Source: Methylotuvimicrobium sp. KM2 (GTDB taxonomy: Bacteria > Pseudomonadota > Gammaproteobacteria > Methylococcales > Methylomonadaceae). From it: a stretch of 64,000 nucleotides of DNA. Position 1 is the first letter of the stretch. Every line of letters begins with the position of its first letter. This document shows positions 44,749-55,264 of the stretch, one piece after another. The notes beneath the pieces were generated by a model, which worked only from the letters and a program-made list of their open reading frames with translations, searched no databases and was not told where the DNA came from. The stretch covers positions 1,364,001 to 1,428,000 of the forward strand of contig NZ_CP150634.1 in NCBI RefSeq assembly GCF_038051925.1. The letters are read 5' to 3'. Both the position numbers and the translations under genes were made by a program.

Positions 44749-47700
44749 ATGTCAGTGGATTCCGAACTCTCCCCCTTTCTCGACGAAGCGTCGCCCGAGC
44801 GGCTGCGCGAAATTCCCTATAACTATACTTCTTTTTCCGACCGCGAGATCGTCATTCGCTTGCTCGGCGAAGAGAACTGGCAGATCATCGAGTCGCTACG
44901 CGGCGAACGCATGACCGGCCGTTCCGCGCGGATGCTGTTTGAAGTGCTCGGCGATATTTGGGCGGTTCAGCGCAATCCTTATCTCGAGGACGATTTGCTG
45001 AACAACCGCAAACGCCGCAAGGCTCTGCTCGACGCCCTGCGTCACCGTCTGCGGCAAATGGAAAAACGTCATGCCGAATACGAAAACGAATATCCGGATC
45101 GAGCCCGGCGCGTGGCCTTGCTGATCGAAGCGACGCATCAGGCCGTGAACGAATTCGAGGCGCATTTCGACCGCACCCGAGAAATGCGCCGCAAGGCGCT
45201 TGCCTTGTTCTCCAAGCATACGCATAAAGACAACATCGGTTTCGACGGTTTTGCCCGCGTGTCTCATGTGACCGATGCGACCGACTGGCGGGTCGAATAT
45301 CCGTTCGTCGTGTTGTATCCGACCAGCGAAAAAGAAGTCGGCCAATTGGTGCGCGATTGCATCAAACTCGGCCTGACCATCATTCCGCGCGGCGGCGGTA
45401 CCGGCTACACCGGCGGCGCGGTGCCGCTGACGCCTTACTCGGCCGTAATCAACACCGAAAAATTGTTGGACATGGGGCCGATCGAAGCGCAATCCCAATT
45501 ACCGGGCGTCGAGCAGACTTATGCGACGATACGTACCGGCGCGGGCGTCGTAACGCGGCGCGTAATGGACATGGCCGAAAACGCCGGCTTGGTGTTCGCC
45601 TGCGACCCGACTTCGGCCGATGCTTCGTGTATCGGCGGCAATGTCGCGATGAACGCCGGCGGTAAAAAGGCCGTGCTGTGGGGAACCGCGCTGGATAACT
45701 TGGTATCCTGGCGCATGGTGACGCCGGACGGCAATTGGCTCGAAGTCGAGCGTATCCATCATAATTTCGGCAAGATTCACGACCAGGAACTTGTTACCTT
45801 TGCCTTGAAGCGTTTCGATGCCAAAGCCAAGGAATTGTTGTCCGAAGAGCGGCTCGAGATTCCCGGCGCGAAATTTCGCCGGGACGGCTTGGGCAAGGAT
45901 GTCACCGATAAATTTCTCGGCGGCCTGCCGGGCATACAAAAAGAAGGCTGCGACGGCATCATCACTTCGGCGCGCTGGATCTTACATAAAATGCCGGCCT
46001 ATACGCGCACGTTTTGCCTGGAGTTTTTCGGCCAGGTGCGCGACTCGGTGCCGGCCATCGTCGAGATTCGCGATTTTCTGGCGGCCTTGCCGAAAAGCGG
46101 CAGCGACCGGGTAATGCTGGCCGGGCTCGAACATCTGGACGAACGTTATGTCAAGGCGGTCGGCTATGCCGGCAAGGCCAAGCATCGCGGGCGGCCGAAA
46201 ATGGTGTTGATCGGCGATATCGTCGGCGACGACGATCATCAAGTCGCGTTGGCGGCTTCGGAAGTGGTTAGGCTGTGCAATGCGCGCGGCGCCGAAGGCT
46301 TCGTTGCGGTCAGTCCCGAGACACGCCGGACCTTCTGGCTCGACCGAGCGCGTACTGCAGCGATCGCAAAACATACCAACGCCTTTAAAATCAATGAAGA
46401 CGTCGTGATACCGCTGCCGCGCATGGGCGATTATTGCGACGGCATCGAACGCATCAACATCGAATTGTCGTTGCGTAACAAACTGCGTTTGTGCGATGCC
46501 TTGATCGATTTGTTCGAAGGCGATTTGCCCTTGCGTTCCTATGAGGACGGCGTCGATAAAACCGATTTGATCGGCGAACGGCGCGGCCATGCCTTGATGG
46601 TGGTCGCCGAAGTTCGCGAACGTTGGCAATGGCTCTATGATAATCTGGACTTGCCTTTGCCGCAGGCCGAAGCTCTGTTTCCCCAATACGGCATCGTTGC
46701 CGGCGAACTGACCAACCTGACCGAGCAGCCGACCTTGTTTCATCGGTTGCAGGATTATTCGCTGCGAGTGTCCTGGAAACAGGAATTGCTGCCGCGCCTG
46801 AAAGAGATATTCGTCGGCGATAATTTCCGTCCGGTCGTCGAGCGCATCGAAGCGGCGCATAAAGAGGTGCTGCGCGGAAGAGTATTCGTAGCGCTGCACA
46901 TGCATGCCGGCGACGGCAACGTGCATACCAATCTGCCGGTCAACTCCGATAATTATGAGATGCTCCAGGAAGCCAACGCGGCTGTGGCGCGTATCATGGC
47001 CTTGGCGCGCTCTTTGGGGGGCGTGATTTCCGGCGAGCACGGCATCGGCATCACCAAATACGAATTTCTGACCGACGAAGAACTGGCCGGCTTCCACGAT
47101 TACAAGCAGAGCATCGATCCGGAAGGCCGCTTCAATCGCGGCAAGCTGATGCCCGGTTCCGATCTGAGTTCGGCTTATACGACCTCATTCAATCTGATGG
47201 GCTTCGAGTCGCTGATCATGCAACAAAGCGACATCGGCGCAATCTCCGACTCGGTCAAGGATTGTTTGCGCTGCGGTAAATGCAAGCCGGTTTGCTCGAC
47301 GCATGTGCCTCGCGCGAATTTATTGTATTCGCCGCGTAATAAAATTTTGGCGACCTCGCTGTTGATCGAAGCCTTTCTGTACGAAGAGCAGACCCGGCGC
47401 GGCATTTCGATCACGCATTGGAAGGAATTCGAAGACGTCTCCGATCATTGCACGGTGTGCCATAAATGTTTCAATCCATGCCCGGTCGATATCGATTTCG
47501 GCGATGTGTCGATGAACATGCGCAATCTATTGCGCAAAATGGGCAAGCAAAGCTTCAACCCGGTCAAGACCGCGGCGATCGCGTTTCTGTCGACCGGCCG
47601 GCCGAGCAGCGTCAAGTTGATGCGCAAACTGTTGATCGAATGGTCTTATAAAGCGCAGCGCTTGGGTAACTTCTTCCTCAGGCCTTGGGGCAAGGCGCAG

Positions 47701-48666
47701 CTCAAGCGCCCGCCGTCGTCGACCGGCAAGCCGGAAATGAAAGAGTATGTGATTCATTTCACCAACCGGAAAATGCCCGGCAAGCTGCCGTCGAAAACGT
47801 CCAGAGCCTTGCTCGGCATCGAAAGCGATCAAATCGTGCCGATCATCCGCGACCCAAACAAGACCCGAACCGATTCCGAGGCGGTGTTTTATTTTCCCGG
47901 CTGCGGTTCCGAGCGCTTGTTTTCGCAAGTCGGTCTTGCGACGCAGGCGATGCTCTATGAAATCGGCGTACAAACCGTGCTGCCGCCGGGGTATTTGTGC
48001 TGCGGTTTTCCGCAGCGCGCGGCCGGTCAATTCGACAAGGCACAGCAGATCACGACCGATAACCGCGTGTTGTTTCACCGGGTTGCGACCACGCTCAATT
48101 ATCTCGATATCAAGACCGTCGTGGTCAGTTGCGGCACCTGTCTGGATCAATTGGTCGATTATGAATTCGAAAAGATTTTCCCCGGCTGCCGAATGATCGA
48201 CATTCACGAATACCTGCTCGAGAAAGGCGTGAAACTGGAGGGCGTCAACGGCCGTCGTTATCTATACCACGACCCATGTCACAGTCCGATGCAACAACAG
48301 GATGCGATGAAGACCGTCAACGGATTGCTCGGCGCGCCGGTCAATAAATCCGAGCGTTGCTGCGGCGAATCCGGAACCTTGGCGGTCGCGCGCCCGGATA
48401 TTTCGACACAGGTGCGTTACCGTAAATCGGTCGAACTCCACCGCGACACCGCGAAACTCCGCGCCGACGATTATGACGGGCCGGTCAAGATGTTGACCTC
48501 GTGTCCGTCCTGTCTGCAAGGCTTGCAGCGTTACAAGGGCGACGTCGATCAGCTCGAAGTCGATTATATCGTCGTCGAAATCGCCCGGCATGTTCTCGGC
48601 GAGGATTGGATGAAAAGCTATATCAAGCAAGCGGCCAAGGGCGGGATCGAGCGGGTTTTGGTTTGA
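44749..48666 (+). CDS. FAD-binding oxidoreductase with DUF3683, Fe-S and CCG domains
   Basis: 1,305 residues, a D-lactate dehydrogenase/glycolate oxidase-like giant. Order: N-terminal DUF3683-like domain ([20 protein letters not shown]), PCMH FAD-binding domain (~185-400, [20 protein letters not shown]), FAD-oxidase C-terminal domain (to ~800, [31 protein letters not shown]), two [4Fe-4S] motifs ([11 protein letters not shown] from C839; [12 protein letters not shown] near 900), then two CCG domains (SCGTCLDQL ~1127; [14 protein letters not shown] ~1205). Probably oxidises a 2-hydroxy acid and passes electrons to quinone or a cytochrome. Start uncertain: 44710 GTG, 44749 ATG or 44755 GTG. Confidence 0.88.
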   Translation: MSVDSELSPFLDEASPERLREIPYNYTSFSDREIVIRLLGEENWQIIESLRGERMTGRSARMLFEVLGDIWAVQRNPYLEDDLLNNRKRRKALLDALRHRLRQMEKRHAEYENEYPDRARRVALLIEATHQAVNEFEAHFDRTREMRRKALALFSKHTHKDNIGFDGFARVSHVTDATDWRVEYPFVVLYPTSEKEVGQLVRDCIKLGLTIIPRGGGTGYTGGAVPLTPYSAVINTEKLLDMGPIEAQSQLPGVEQTYATIRTGAGVVTRRVMDMAENAGLVFACDPTSADASCIGGNVAMNAGGKKAVLWGTALDNLVSWRMVTPDGNWLEVERIHHNFGKIHDQELVTFALKRFDAKAKELLSEERLEIPGAKFRRDGLGKDVTDKFLGGLPGIQKEGCDGIITSARWILHKMPAYTRTFCLEFFGQVRDSVPAIVEIRDFLAALPKSGSDRVMLAGLEHLDERYVKAVGYAGKAKHRGRPKMVLIGDIVGDDDHQVALAASEVVRLCNARGAEGFVAVSPETRRTFWLDRARTAAIAKHTNAFKINEDVVIPLPRMGDYCDGIERINIELSLRNKLRLCDALIDLFEGDLPLRSYEDGVDKTDLIGERRGHALMVVAEVRERWQWLYDNLDLPLPQAEALFPQYGIVAGELTNLTEQPTLFHRLQDYSLRVSWKQELLPRLKEIFVGDNFRPVVERIEAAHKEVLRGRVFVALHMHAGDGNVHTNLPVNSDNYEMLQEANAAVARIMALARSLGGVISGEHGIGITKYEFLTDEELAGFHDYKQSIDPEGRFNRGKLMPGSDLSSAYTTSFNLMGFESLIMQQSDIGAISDSVKDCLRCGKCKPVCSTHVPRANLLYSPRNKILATSLLIEAFLYEEQTRRGISITHWKEFEDVSDHCTVCHKCFNPCPVDIDFGDVSMNMRNLLRKMGKQSFNPVKTAAIAFLSTGRPSSVKLMRKLLIEWSYKAQRLGNFFLRPWGKAQLKRPPSSTGKPEMKEYVIHFTNRKMPGKLPSKTSRALLGIESDQIVPIIRDPNKTRTDSEAVFYFPGCGSERLFSQVGLATQAMLYEIGVQTVLPPGYLCCGFPQRAAGQFDKAQQITTDNRVLFHRVATTLNYLDIKTVVVSCGTCLDQLVDYEFEKIFPGCRMIDIHEYLLEKGVKLEGVNGRRYLYHDPCHSPMQQQDAMKTVNGLLGAPVNKSERCCGESGTLAVARPDISTQVRYRKSVELHRDTAKLRADDYDGPVKMLTSCPSCLQGLQRYKGDVDQLEVDYIVVEIARHVLGEDWMKSYIKQAAKGGIERVLV

Positions 48667-49258
48667 TTTTGGTTAGCGGTTAGCAGGGAGCAGCCGGCCG
48701 AAACCCATCGTTTCAATCCCGCCACCGTACCTCTCGCCTGACGGATTTGCGAACCGCGTCCGGCGCGAGGTCGTCCATTGTGGGAGCGATCCCGAGATCG
48801 CGATCATCGGGGGCCATATTGCTAAAAAACGCACAACGGAATCGAAGCCGTAATGCCAAAGCTCGAAAAAAGGCGGCTAACCGTTGTAGGTTTCGAAAAA
48901 GACAAAAGACGACTTAGACGATTCGGGCTTTCCCTCACCTAGCGTTAGGTGAGGGACGACGAAGGCGTCGCTCCCACAAGGGGCTGGATGCTCTGTGGGA
49001 GCGATCCCCAGATCGCGATCTCGGAGCCACTGATATCCAATACCCGCAGATTTATCAAACAGCATCGTTTCCAGTTATACGATGACCTCTGTTTAGCAAG
49101 TTTACCGATATTTGTGTATAACGAAGAGAGCTGGAGCTTGGGTAACAGCATATTTTAGTTTTTGCGACTACGACTAGCCCCTGCTCGGACACTTGGCTTC
49201 GGCAAGCTGAAGCATCTTGCTAATCAGGAAAAATTTTCCCCCAACGTTTCGGTTTGCC
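48667..49258. other. Gap with C and G repeats
   Basis: C-type half (48779-48805), a segment AACGGAATCGAAGCCGTAATG like that near 44450, then a G element (48928-49124) in reverse. The last ~130 bp before the protease stop are unique. No gene. Confidence 0.6.
48928..49124 (-). repeat. MITE-like repeat G, copy 3
   Basis: F palindrome joined to a C hairpin, then CCACTGATATCCAATACCCG, CGTTTCCAGTTATACGATGA and the terminal repeat TTGTGTATAACGAAGAG. Same arms as the copy at 40380. Confidence 0.7.
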
Positions 49259-51313
49259 TCAATCTATTATGGGCAAGAGAGCAGTTGTAGGTCGGTAATC
49301 GGCAACGGTAGGAGCGGTATGATTGACGGTTCTCGTTTGGTCCGATGCGTTAGGGTGGTTTTCCGGAAAGCCGCAGGGACTCGAATCGCATGCGCGGGGT
49401 AATAAGGGCGTTGCAAATAGCGGCAACGAAGGCCCGTAGTAGCTCATGACAGTGCCGAATCTACGATCAATTCCCCAAGCATAGGAGTAAGGGAATTTGC
49501 CCGCCACGTTGGAGAACTCTCTGTCATGAACCAAGCCGAAACTGTGACCGACTTCATGAGGGAAGGTTTCGGTACCGCAATAACTTCTCGTATTCGCGTC
49601 TTTTGACTGACCGTCGCTAACTATTGCGAAGGCAAAGTTCGGAATGCCGCCGCCGCCATTGGCAAAACCGATATAGGCTTCGCCGCAGCTGCCGGATGTT
49701 TGACCATATAAGGGCCTAAACAGCAAGACCACATCGGCGCCGTATTGATTGCGTAACGCAGCAGTTCCGCTAAGCGCGCCTCGATCGGAGGCTAAATCCG
49801 TTAAGGCCCTGGAATTGCTGTTGCTTTCAGTATAAGAGGTCGCCCGGGTATGCACTAATCTTAATTCCATCTTGATGCCTGAGTCCAGGAGGGCCTGATT
49901 GGAAAGGTCGACCAGAAATTGAATGCGTTGCCTTGCGTATGCGGCGGTTTGCCTGCCGGTCGTGTACAGCACCATTAAATCGACAATAGTATTGAGATCC
50001 TCATTCGGCTCATTTACGGGCTTGTTTGACGGCGTGTCGTTTGATGAGTCCAATTCCGCCAAATATTCGGCATAGGCGGTTTCGGCGATTTTTGCATCGG
50101 CCTCCGCCTTATCGGCAAGGTCTTGTTTTCTTAAGTAAATTCTATGCAGCCGATTCGCGATTCTTGTTGCTCTTCTATGCTCGGCAAGCGATTTTCTCAA
50201 TTCGCGCCTAGCGGCTCTAAGTTCTATCCTAGCCGCCCTAAGCGCTAGTCTCGCCAATCTTATTTCTTCCCTTAATGCGTTATTGGTACGTGACTGATTC
50301 AGCGTGAATCTGGCTGCTAGATGGTTTTCCTGCGCTTGATTAAAGCCGTTCCGCAAGATTTCAACTTGCCGAGTCGTTTGTTCAACATAGTCTCTCTGTT
50401 TCTCATACTCGACAAGAGCGCTTTCTGCCTCGGACGCGAAATCGTCGGCTCTTGCCCGGGCGAGTTCGGCCGACTCTTTTAATCCCTCAACGCGGAGTAA
50501 CGGCTGATTATTCATGACGGGCATCAAAGACTCGGGCGTCGCTAACGCATCATCATGTTCATGGCGCCTTACTTTTTGCAAACCGGATCGTTCAAGATCG
50601 ACAAGCACCGTAAGTCCTTCGGCGGCATCGATGAGATACTCGCCGCCCGGCGTATAAAAATTACCGATAATTCCCGCCTCGCCTTGCGAAACAAAAAACC
50701 GGTAGCCCTTGCCTTCCTCGGCTAGATGGCCTATCCAGGTAAGGGTGCCGGTTTGATGTTCGATTTTAATATCGTGCTCAATGTCATATTGTCCGATGGG
50801 CAAATCGAGCATCAGTCGCCCTCCAATGCTCATGGCGTTCAATTGCTCCATCGGCAAATCGATCGGCATGACCGAGCCGGGATTATAGTGCCGGTATTTG
50901 TTCGGCAGTTTTTCGGCAAAAACCGGCTCAACGACCAGCGGTTCGGTAAGTGTTGCGCCGTCCTCGACAACTTCGCTTCCGTTCCTGCCGGAGATAATGA
51001 CTGTTTTAACGGTGCCTTGGCCAAATTCAATAACATAATTGTAATTCTGCAACAGTTGCTCGACGGCGATTTTCCAGTTATCGGCAGCCAATTTTTTCGT
51101 GATGATATCGTCTTTGATCGCATCATCGATTTTGAATGCTATGCCGGACCGGTTCGCTAGAGCGGATGCTGACTCGCGCAAAGTCTTATGTTTAATGACA
51201 TGATAAATTTCGCGCGGCTCTTCCTTGATTACCGGATCGGTCATGTCGGCGATTCCGTTAAGCGATAAAGCCAAGCAGAAAAAAGCCAAACAATTTTTCA
51301 AGAGAATTTTCAT
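49259..51313 (-). CDS. Secreted metzincin-type metalloprotease
   Basis: 684 residues. Signal peptide (~1-23). Then an STN-like/secretin N-terminal-like region (REIYHVIKHKTLRESASALA), a propeptide-like beta region (GEYLIDAAEGLTVLVDLERS), a long coiled coil (~280-420, Arg/Glu-rich: RLARLALRAARIELRAARRE) and a C-terminal zinc protease domain. Catalytic motif HEVGHSFGLVHD at 586-597 fits HExxHxxGxxH/D; the Met-turn is GTVMSYYG. The catalytic part resembles reprolysin or peptidyl-Asp-type M12/M72 enzymes. The ATG at 51313 is preferred over the TTG at 51322. It lies about 0.9 kb from the type I secretion genes, but its Sec signal suggests separate export. Confidence 0.82.
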   Translation of the reverse strand: MKILLKNCLAFFCLALSLNGIADMTDPVIKEEPREIYHVIKHKTLRESASALANRSGIAFKIDDAIKDDIITKKLAADNWKIAVEQLLQNYNYVIEFGQGTVKTVIISGRNGSEVVEDGATLTEPLVVEPVFAEKLPNKYRHYNPGSVMPIDLPMEQLNAMSIGGRLMLDLPIGQYDIEHDIKIEHQTGTLTWIGHLAEEGKGYRFFVSQGEAGIIGNFYTPGGEYLIDAAEGLTVLVDLERSGLQKVRRHEHDDALATPESLMPVMNNQPLLRVEGLKESAELARARADDFASEAESALVEYEKQRDYVEQTTRQVEILRNGFNQAQENHLAARFTLNQSRTNNALREEIRLARLALRAARIELRAARRELRKSLAEHRRATRIANRLHRIYLRKQDLADKAEADAKIAETAYAEYLAELDSSNDTPSNKPVNEPNEDLNTIVDLMVLYTTGRQTAAYARQRIQFLVDLSNQALLDSGIKMELRLVHTRATSYTESNSNSRALTDLASDRGALSGTAALRNQYGADVVLLFRPLYGQTSGSCGEAYIGFANGGGGIPNFAFAIVSDGQSKDANTRSYCGTETFPHEVGHSFGLVHDREFSNVAGKFPYSYAWGIDRRFGTVMSYYGPSLPLFATPLLPRACDSSPCGFPENHPNASDQTRTVNHTAPTVADYRPTTALLPIID

Positions 51314-51356
51314 TTCGTACAATTTCGGCTATTTACAACAATAACATTCAATAAGC

Positions 51357-51441
51357 ATCGTAGCCCGGATGGAGCGTAGCGCAATCCGGGGAGTTCGGAG
51401 CCGCGCCACTCCCGTATTCCGCTACGCTGCATACGGGCTAT
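51357..51441 (+). repeat. Repeat A copy 3
   Basis: As 17127-17212 with few changes (GGGGAGTTCGGAGCCGCGCC centre). Confidence 0.8.
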
Positions 51442-51488
51442 GTACTATGTATACCCTTCGCACTTCAAATTTCGGCAGTGCCTTAGGA

Positions 51489-51600
51489 GGCACCGGGGCG
51501 CTCGGCCCCTCACCTAACGCTAGGTGAGGGGCCAGCATGGAGCTGGCATAGAGCCTACAGGGATGTATTCACGGCGTCCTTTGACGGGCACCCCGGTGCC
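51489..51600 (+). repeat. Structured repeat B, copy 6
   Basis: Arms GGCACCGGGGCGC and GGGCACCCCGGTGCC pair. An F-type palindrome (CCCCTCACCTAACGCTAGGT) is inserted in the left part. Inner hairpin GCCAGC/GCTGGC; core AGCCTACAGGGATGTATTCA then CGGCGTCC. It preserves the empty target site of the micro-MITE. Confidence 0.8.
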
Positions 51601-51897
51601 GAATTTTGATCTCCGATAGGTATACTTTAATGGAGAACTGGGAAAGAGCGGATGTGGGTTGGCCGTTTTTAGCTTGATGCGTATGAGTCGAAAACCCTCA
51701 ATCCCTTCGTAGGTCCAGTGGCCATCCCCGCGCCAAGCAACAACATTTTTTGGACAACACGGAATGCCAAAAGCTCCGCATTTTTTAAGCTATGTATGCG
51801 TTAATAGTTGATACTTTTGAACTGAAAGCCAACATAAAACCCAAGGATACAACTCTGAATAACTTTCCTTTTTTCAATATCACACCAATGGTTGAAA

Positions 51898-52006
51898 GAA
51901 GGGCACGGTTGCTCGATTGACAGGTGTCGGCGGCAGGGAAAGCCGCCGTCAAGCCTACATGGATGTATTTACGGCGTCCTGTCAAGCGAGTAATCGTACC
52001 CTCTTC
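51898..52006 (+). repeat. Structured repeat B, copy 7
   Basis: Arms GAAGGGCACGGTTGCTCG... and ...CGAGTAATCGTACCCTCTTC; inner arm pair GACAGG/CCTGTC where copy 2 has GGCAGG/CCTGCC, a compensated change. Hairpin GGCGGC/GCCGCC and core CAAGCCTACATGGATGTATT. Confidence 0.85.
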
Positions 52007-52215
52007 CACGCTCAGTGTTTTGGAAAGCAATCATAGACTATTTCCTAAATGGTTTATTTAGTAGCAAAGAGAACCGTTTCAACTGCTAACGCGAACATAG
52101 CCATTTTTTAAGCATAATCGTATGCAGCAATTCAACTCATGCAAATAGCCAAGTATCAATCCGAAGCAAAATATGTAAAAATAACAAATTAATATAAGGA
52201 GTCGTTAAGCACAAC

Positions 52216-53928
52216 ATGAAAGTAACAGTAAAGTCCGACTTAGAAAATGCGCTAAAGTTATGCAAGAGCGCTTTTCTATACGCAGCCGGTTTCAGCATGC
52301 TCATCAATTTTTTAATGATCACCCCGTCGATCTACATGCTGCAAGTCTACGACAGAGTCGTTTCAACCGGCAATAAATCGACCTTAATTATGTTAACGCT
52401 GCTTGTTTTGGGGCTTTTTATCACCTTAGCCGCCTTGGAATGGGTCAGGTCGCAAATATTAGTCAGAATCAGCACGCGCCTGGAAACCTTGTTAAACCAG
52501 CGACTCTTTCAAGTGGCATTCAAGCAAGCGCTCCTGTCCGGCGGGCAAAGAGCCACGACTCAACCCTTGGACGACTTGACCGGCTTGCGTCAGTTTTTAA
52601 CCGGCAACGGATTGTTCGCATTTTTCGATGCGCCGTGGATGCCGATTTATCTTGCCCTGCTATTCTTGTTTCACCCGCTGTACGGATGGTTTTCGGTTGT
52701 TACGGCTATCATACTATGCATGGTGGCATTCGCTACCGAAAAGGTTACGACAAAAACCTTAAGCGAAGCCAATAATACGTCCATCGCCACCCGCAGCATG
52801 CTTAATAAAAATCTGCGCAATGCCGAAGTTATCGAATCGATGGGTATGCTGGAGAACATTCGCCGGCGTTGGATGAGCGGAGCGGTCAAAGTGTTAGACT
52901 TGCAGGCCGTGGCCAGTTCGCGTGCAGGCGTGTTGACATCGCTGTCGAAATTCATTCGCATGTCGTCCCAGTCATTGATTTTGGGATTAGGTGCATACCT
53001 CGTCATAGAGCGCGAAATTTCCCCGGGCTTGATGATTGCCGGCTCCATTCTGATGGGCCGGGCCTTAGCGCCTATTGACTTGATGATCGGCACCTGGAAA
53101 GGGTTTATTAGCGCCCGCGACCAATATAGCCGTTTGAACACGATCCTATTGCAAATTCCCGCCGATAGCGAACGCATGCAACTGCCCGATCCTAAAGGCG
53201 ATATACAACTGGAAAATGCGGTTGTCGTGCCGCCGGGCTCCAAAGTTCCCGCGCTTAAAGGCATCAATGCGACGATCGACGCCGGCGATATCGTAGGCAT
53301 AGTAGGGCCCAGCGGCGCCGGCAAATCAACCTTGGCCCGCGCGGTCCTGGGTATCTGGCCCACGGCTAACGGCGCGATACGGCTGGATGGCGCCGAAGTC
53401 TTTCAGTGGGATCGCGAACATCTGGGGAGTTTTATCGGGTATTTGCCCCAGGATATCGAGTTATTCGAAGGCACAATCAGCGAAAACATTGCGCGTTTCG
53501 GAGAAATCGACTCGGAAAAAGTGGTCGAGGCCGCTAAAATGGCCGATGTCCATGAACTGATCTTGCAACTCCCGGAAGGCTACGATACTGTAATCGGCGC
53601 CAGCGGGGGGAATCTTTCAGGAGGGCAGCGGCAACGGATCGGTTTGGCTAGGGCTCTGTATGGCAGCCCTGTGTTAGTCGTGCTGGATGAGCCGAATTCC
53701 AATCTCGACGAACAAGGCGAAAACGCCTTGGGAGAGGCGTTGGTTCGGCTTAAACAAAAAAAGACCACTGTATTGATCATTACGCATCGTAATGCCGCTT
53801 TGGCGAAAGCAGATAAATTGCTAATCTTAAAAGAGGGCGCATTAGTGGCGTATGGTCCCAAGGAACAAGTTGTTAGCTATTTGCAACAACAATCCGCCGG
53901 AACAGTAACGAAATTAAACAAAACATAA
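52216..53928 (+). CDS. Type I secretion ABC transporter (PrtD/HlyB type)
   Basis: 570-residue permease-ATPase of the PrtD kind, without an N-terminal C39 or C39-like domain. Six-helix transmembrane domain (~15-320; MLINFLMITPSIYMLQVYDR) and nucleotide-binding domain (~330-570) with Walker A GPSGAGKS from G364, signature LSGGQRQR from L467, Walker B VLVVLDEP, and the switch ITHR. Energises export of an RTX substrate from cytosol to outside. AAGGAG lies about 15 bases upstream of the ATG. First gene of a three-gene T1SS operon. Confidence 0.94.
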   Translation: MKVTVKSDLENALKLCKSAFLYAAGFSMLINFLMITPSIYMLQVYDRVVSTGNKSTLIMLTLLVLGLFITLAALEWVRSQILVRISTRLETLLNQRLFQVAFKQALLSGGQRATTQPLDDLTGLRQFLTGNGLFAFFDAPWMPIYLALLFLFHPLYGWFSVVTAIILCMVAFATEKVTTKTLSEANNTSIATRSMLNKNLRNAEVIESMGMLENIRRRWMSGAVKVLDLQAVASSRAGVLTSLSKFIRMSSQSLILGLGAYLVIEREISPGLMIAGSILMGRALAPIDLMIGTWKGFISARDQYSRLNTILLQIPADSERMQLPDPKGDIQLENAVVVPPGSKVPALKGINATIDAGDIVGIVGPSGAGKSTLARAVLGIWPTANGAIRLDGAEVFQWDREHLGSFIGYLPQDIELFEGTISENIARFGEIDSEKVVEAAKMADVHELILQLPEGYDTVIGASGGNLSGGQRQRIGLARALYGSPVLVVLDEPNSNLDEQGENALGEALVRLKQKKTTVLIITHRNAALAKADKLLILKEGALVAYGPKEQVVSYLQQQSAGTVTKLNKT

Positions 53929-53934
53929 TATCCG

Positions 53935-55260
53935 ATGACCGAAAATACCGCTTTAATCAACTCCGAACCCACAGCGCTGCATACCGACGATAAGCCTATT
54001 CGCCTGATTGGCGCCATTATCGTTCTGGCGACATTCGGCGTATTCGGCGGCTGGGCGGTTTTAGCCCCCTTGGACAGCTCCGCCCTGGCTCCAGGAATCG
54101 TGGTAGTCAAATCGTACAAAAAGACCGTGCAGCATCTCGATGGCGGCATCGTCTCCAAAATACTGGCGCAAGACGGCGACTTCGTAGAGGAAGGGCAGCC
54201 CTTGGTGATTCTGGACGACACGCAGATCAAAGCTCAGCTCGGCATCGCGTACAGTCAAAAAATCAACTTAGCGGCGCAAGTGGCTCGTTTGCGGGCGGAA
54301 CGCGACCAATTGCCCAAAGTCGTCTACCCGGAGTTTCTCGACAAGTCTGACGACCCTAGGGCGATAGAAACGAAACAAGCCGAAAATCATGTCTTTCGGG
54401 CTCGAAAAAATGCGTACCAAGGCGAAATCGCCGTGTTGGAGCAGCGGATCGGACAAATCAAAAGCAAAATAAACGGCTTGAAAAATCAAATTTCCAGTAA
54501 AGAAGTCCTGGTCAAATCCTATGCCGAAGAGATCAAAGATTTACAGGAACTGTTGGCGGAAGGTTTTGCCGACCGCCAACGCTTGCGCGACCTTGAGCGC
54601 AATCATGCCTTACAAACCGGCGAAATTGCTCAATTACTGGCCGAAGTGGCGACCAATGAAATGCTGATTGGCGAAACCCGTTTACAAATACTGCAAACCC
54701 AGAAAGAATTCCAACAAGATGTCACGGCCAAACTGAGTGAAGCCCAGGCCGGATTGAATGACGCGGAAGAAAGAGTCGTCGCAAACCGGGACAAACTCGA
54801 CCGGATTGTCATCAAAGCGCCGGCGACCGGCATGGTATTGGGATTGTCCGTTCATACCGAAGATGGCGTCATCGTGCCCGGAGACCCGATTCTCAATATC
54901 GTTCCGAAAGACGTCGATCTGATCATCGAGGCCAGAGTGTCGCCGATAGATATTGACCGGGTTAGTGTCGGATTGCAGTCGGAAGTTCGGTTTAGCGCGT
55001 TCAAGCAAGCGACGACGCCCAAGATGGAAGGACGTGTTATCCACCTGTCCGCCGACAGTTTTACCGATGAAAGAACCGGAGAGTCCTATTATCAGGCGCA
55101 TATCGAACTGACCCCGGAAAGTCAAAAAGACCTGGGCGAACTCCAGTTGTTGCCCGGCATGCCGGTAGAGGTGCTCATCAACACCGGCGAGCGCACCTTA
55201 TTTGAATACCTAGCGCAACCGATCACCAATGCCTTTGCGCGCTCATTCATTGAAGACTAA
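53935..55260 (+). CDS. Type I secretion membrane fusion protein (HlyD/PrtE type)
   Basis: 441 residues. Short cytosolic N-terminus, one transmembrane helix (~23-45, LIGAIIVLATFGVFGGWAVL), lipoyl/barrel-sandwich halves (VQHLDGGIVSKILAQDGDFV early; VIKAPATGMVLGLSVHTEDG late), a central coiled coil (~110-280), and the C-terminal beta domain with PGMPVEVLINTGERTLFEYL. Bridges the ABC transporter and the TolC-like channel. Starts 6 bp after the ABC gene. Confidence 0.93.
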   Translation: MTENTALINSEPTALHTDDKPIRLIGAIIVLATFGVFGGWAVLAPLDSSALAPGIVVVKSYKKTVQHLDGGIVSKILAQDGDFVEEGQPLVILDDTQIKAQLGIAYSQKINLAAQVARLRAERDQLPKVVYPEFLDKSDDPRAIETKQAENHVFRARKNAYQGEIAVLEQRIGQIKSKINGLKNQISSKEVLVKSYAEEIKDLQELLAEGFADRQRLRDLERNHALQTGEIAQLLAEVATNEMLIGETRLQILQTQKEFQQDVTAKLSEAQAGLNDAEERVVANRDKLDRIVIKAPATGMVLGLSVHTEDGVIVPGDPILNIVPKDVDLIIEARVSPIDIDRVSVGLQSEVRFSAFKQATTPKMEGRVIHLSADSFTDERTGESYYQAHIELTPESQKDLGELQLLPGMPVEVLINTGERTLFEYLAQPITNAFARSFIED

Positions 55261-55264
55261 AGCG

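Larger units (their letters stand above)
51314..52215. other. Divergent 0.9-kb gap with repeats A and B
   Basis: Repeat A (51357-51441), B copy 6 (51489-51600), a recurring GCCGAATTTTGATCTCCGAT stretch, GCGGATGTGGGTTGGCCG...TTTTTAGCTTGATGCGTATG (shared with about 17408-17450 and with the units at 60.8 kb, inverted), and B copy 7 (51898-52006). The last ~190 bp before the ABC transporter gene are AT-rich and unique. No gene; the open frame at 51785-52030 overlaps a B element. Confidence 0.7.

Noticed and set aside
45982..47097. 371-codon antisense frame within the FAD/Fe-S gene
   Set aside because: Lies entirely opposite conserved FAD-domain codons and has no recognisable motifs.
49259..51313. 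Metalloprotease as the T1SS substrate
   Set aside because: It has a Sec signal peptide and no RTX repeats or C-terminal T1SS signal.
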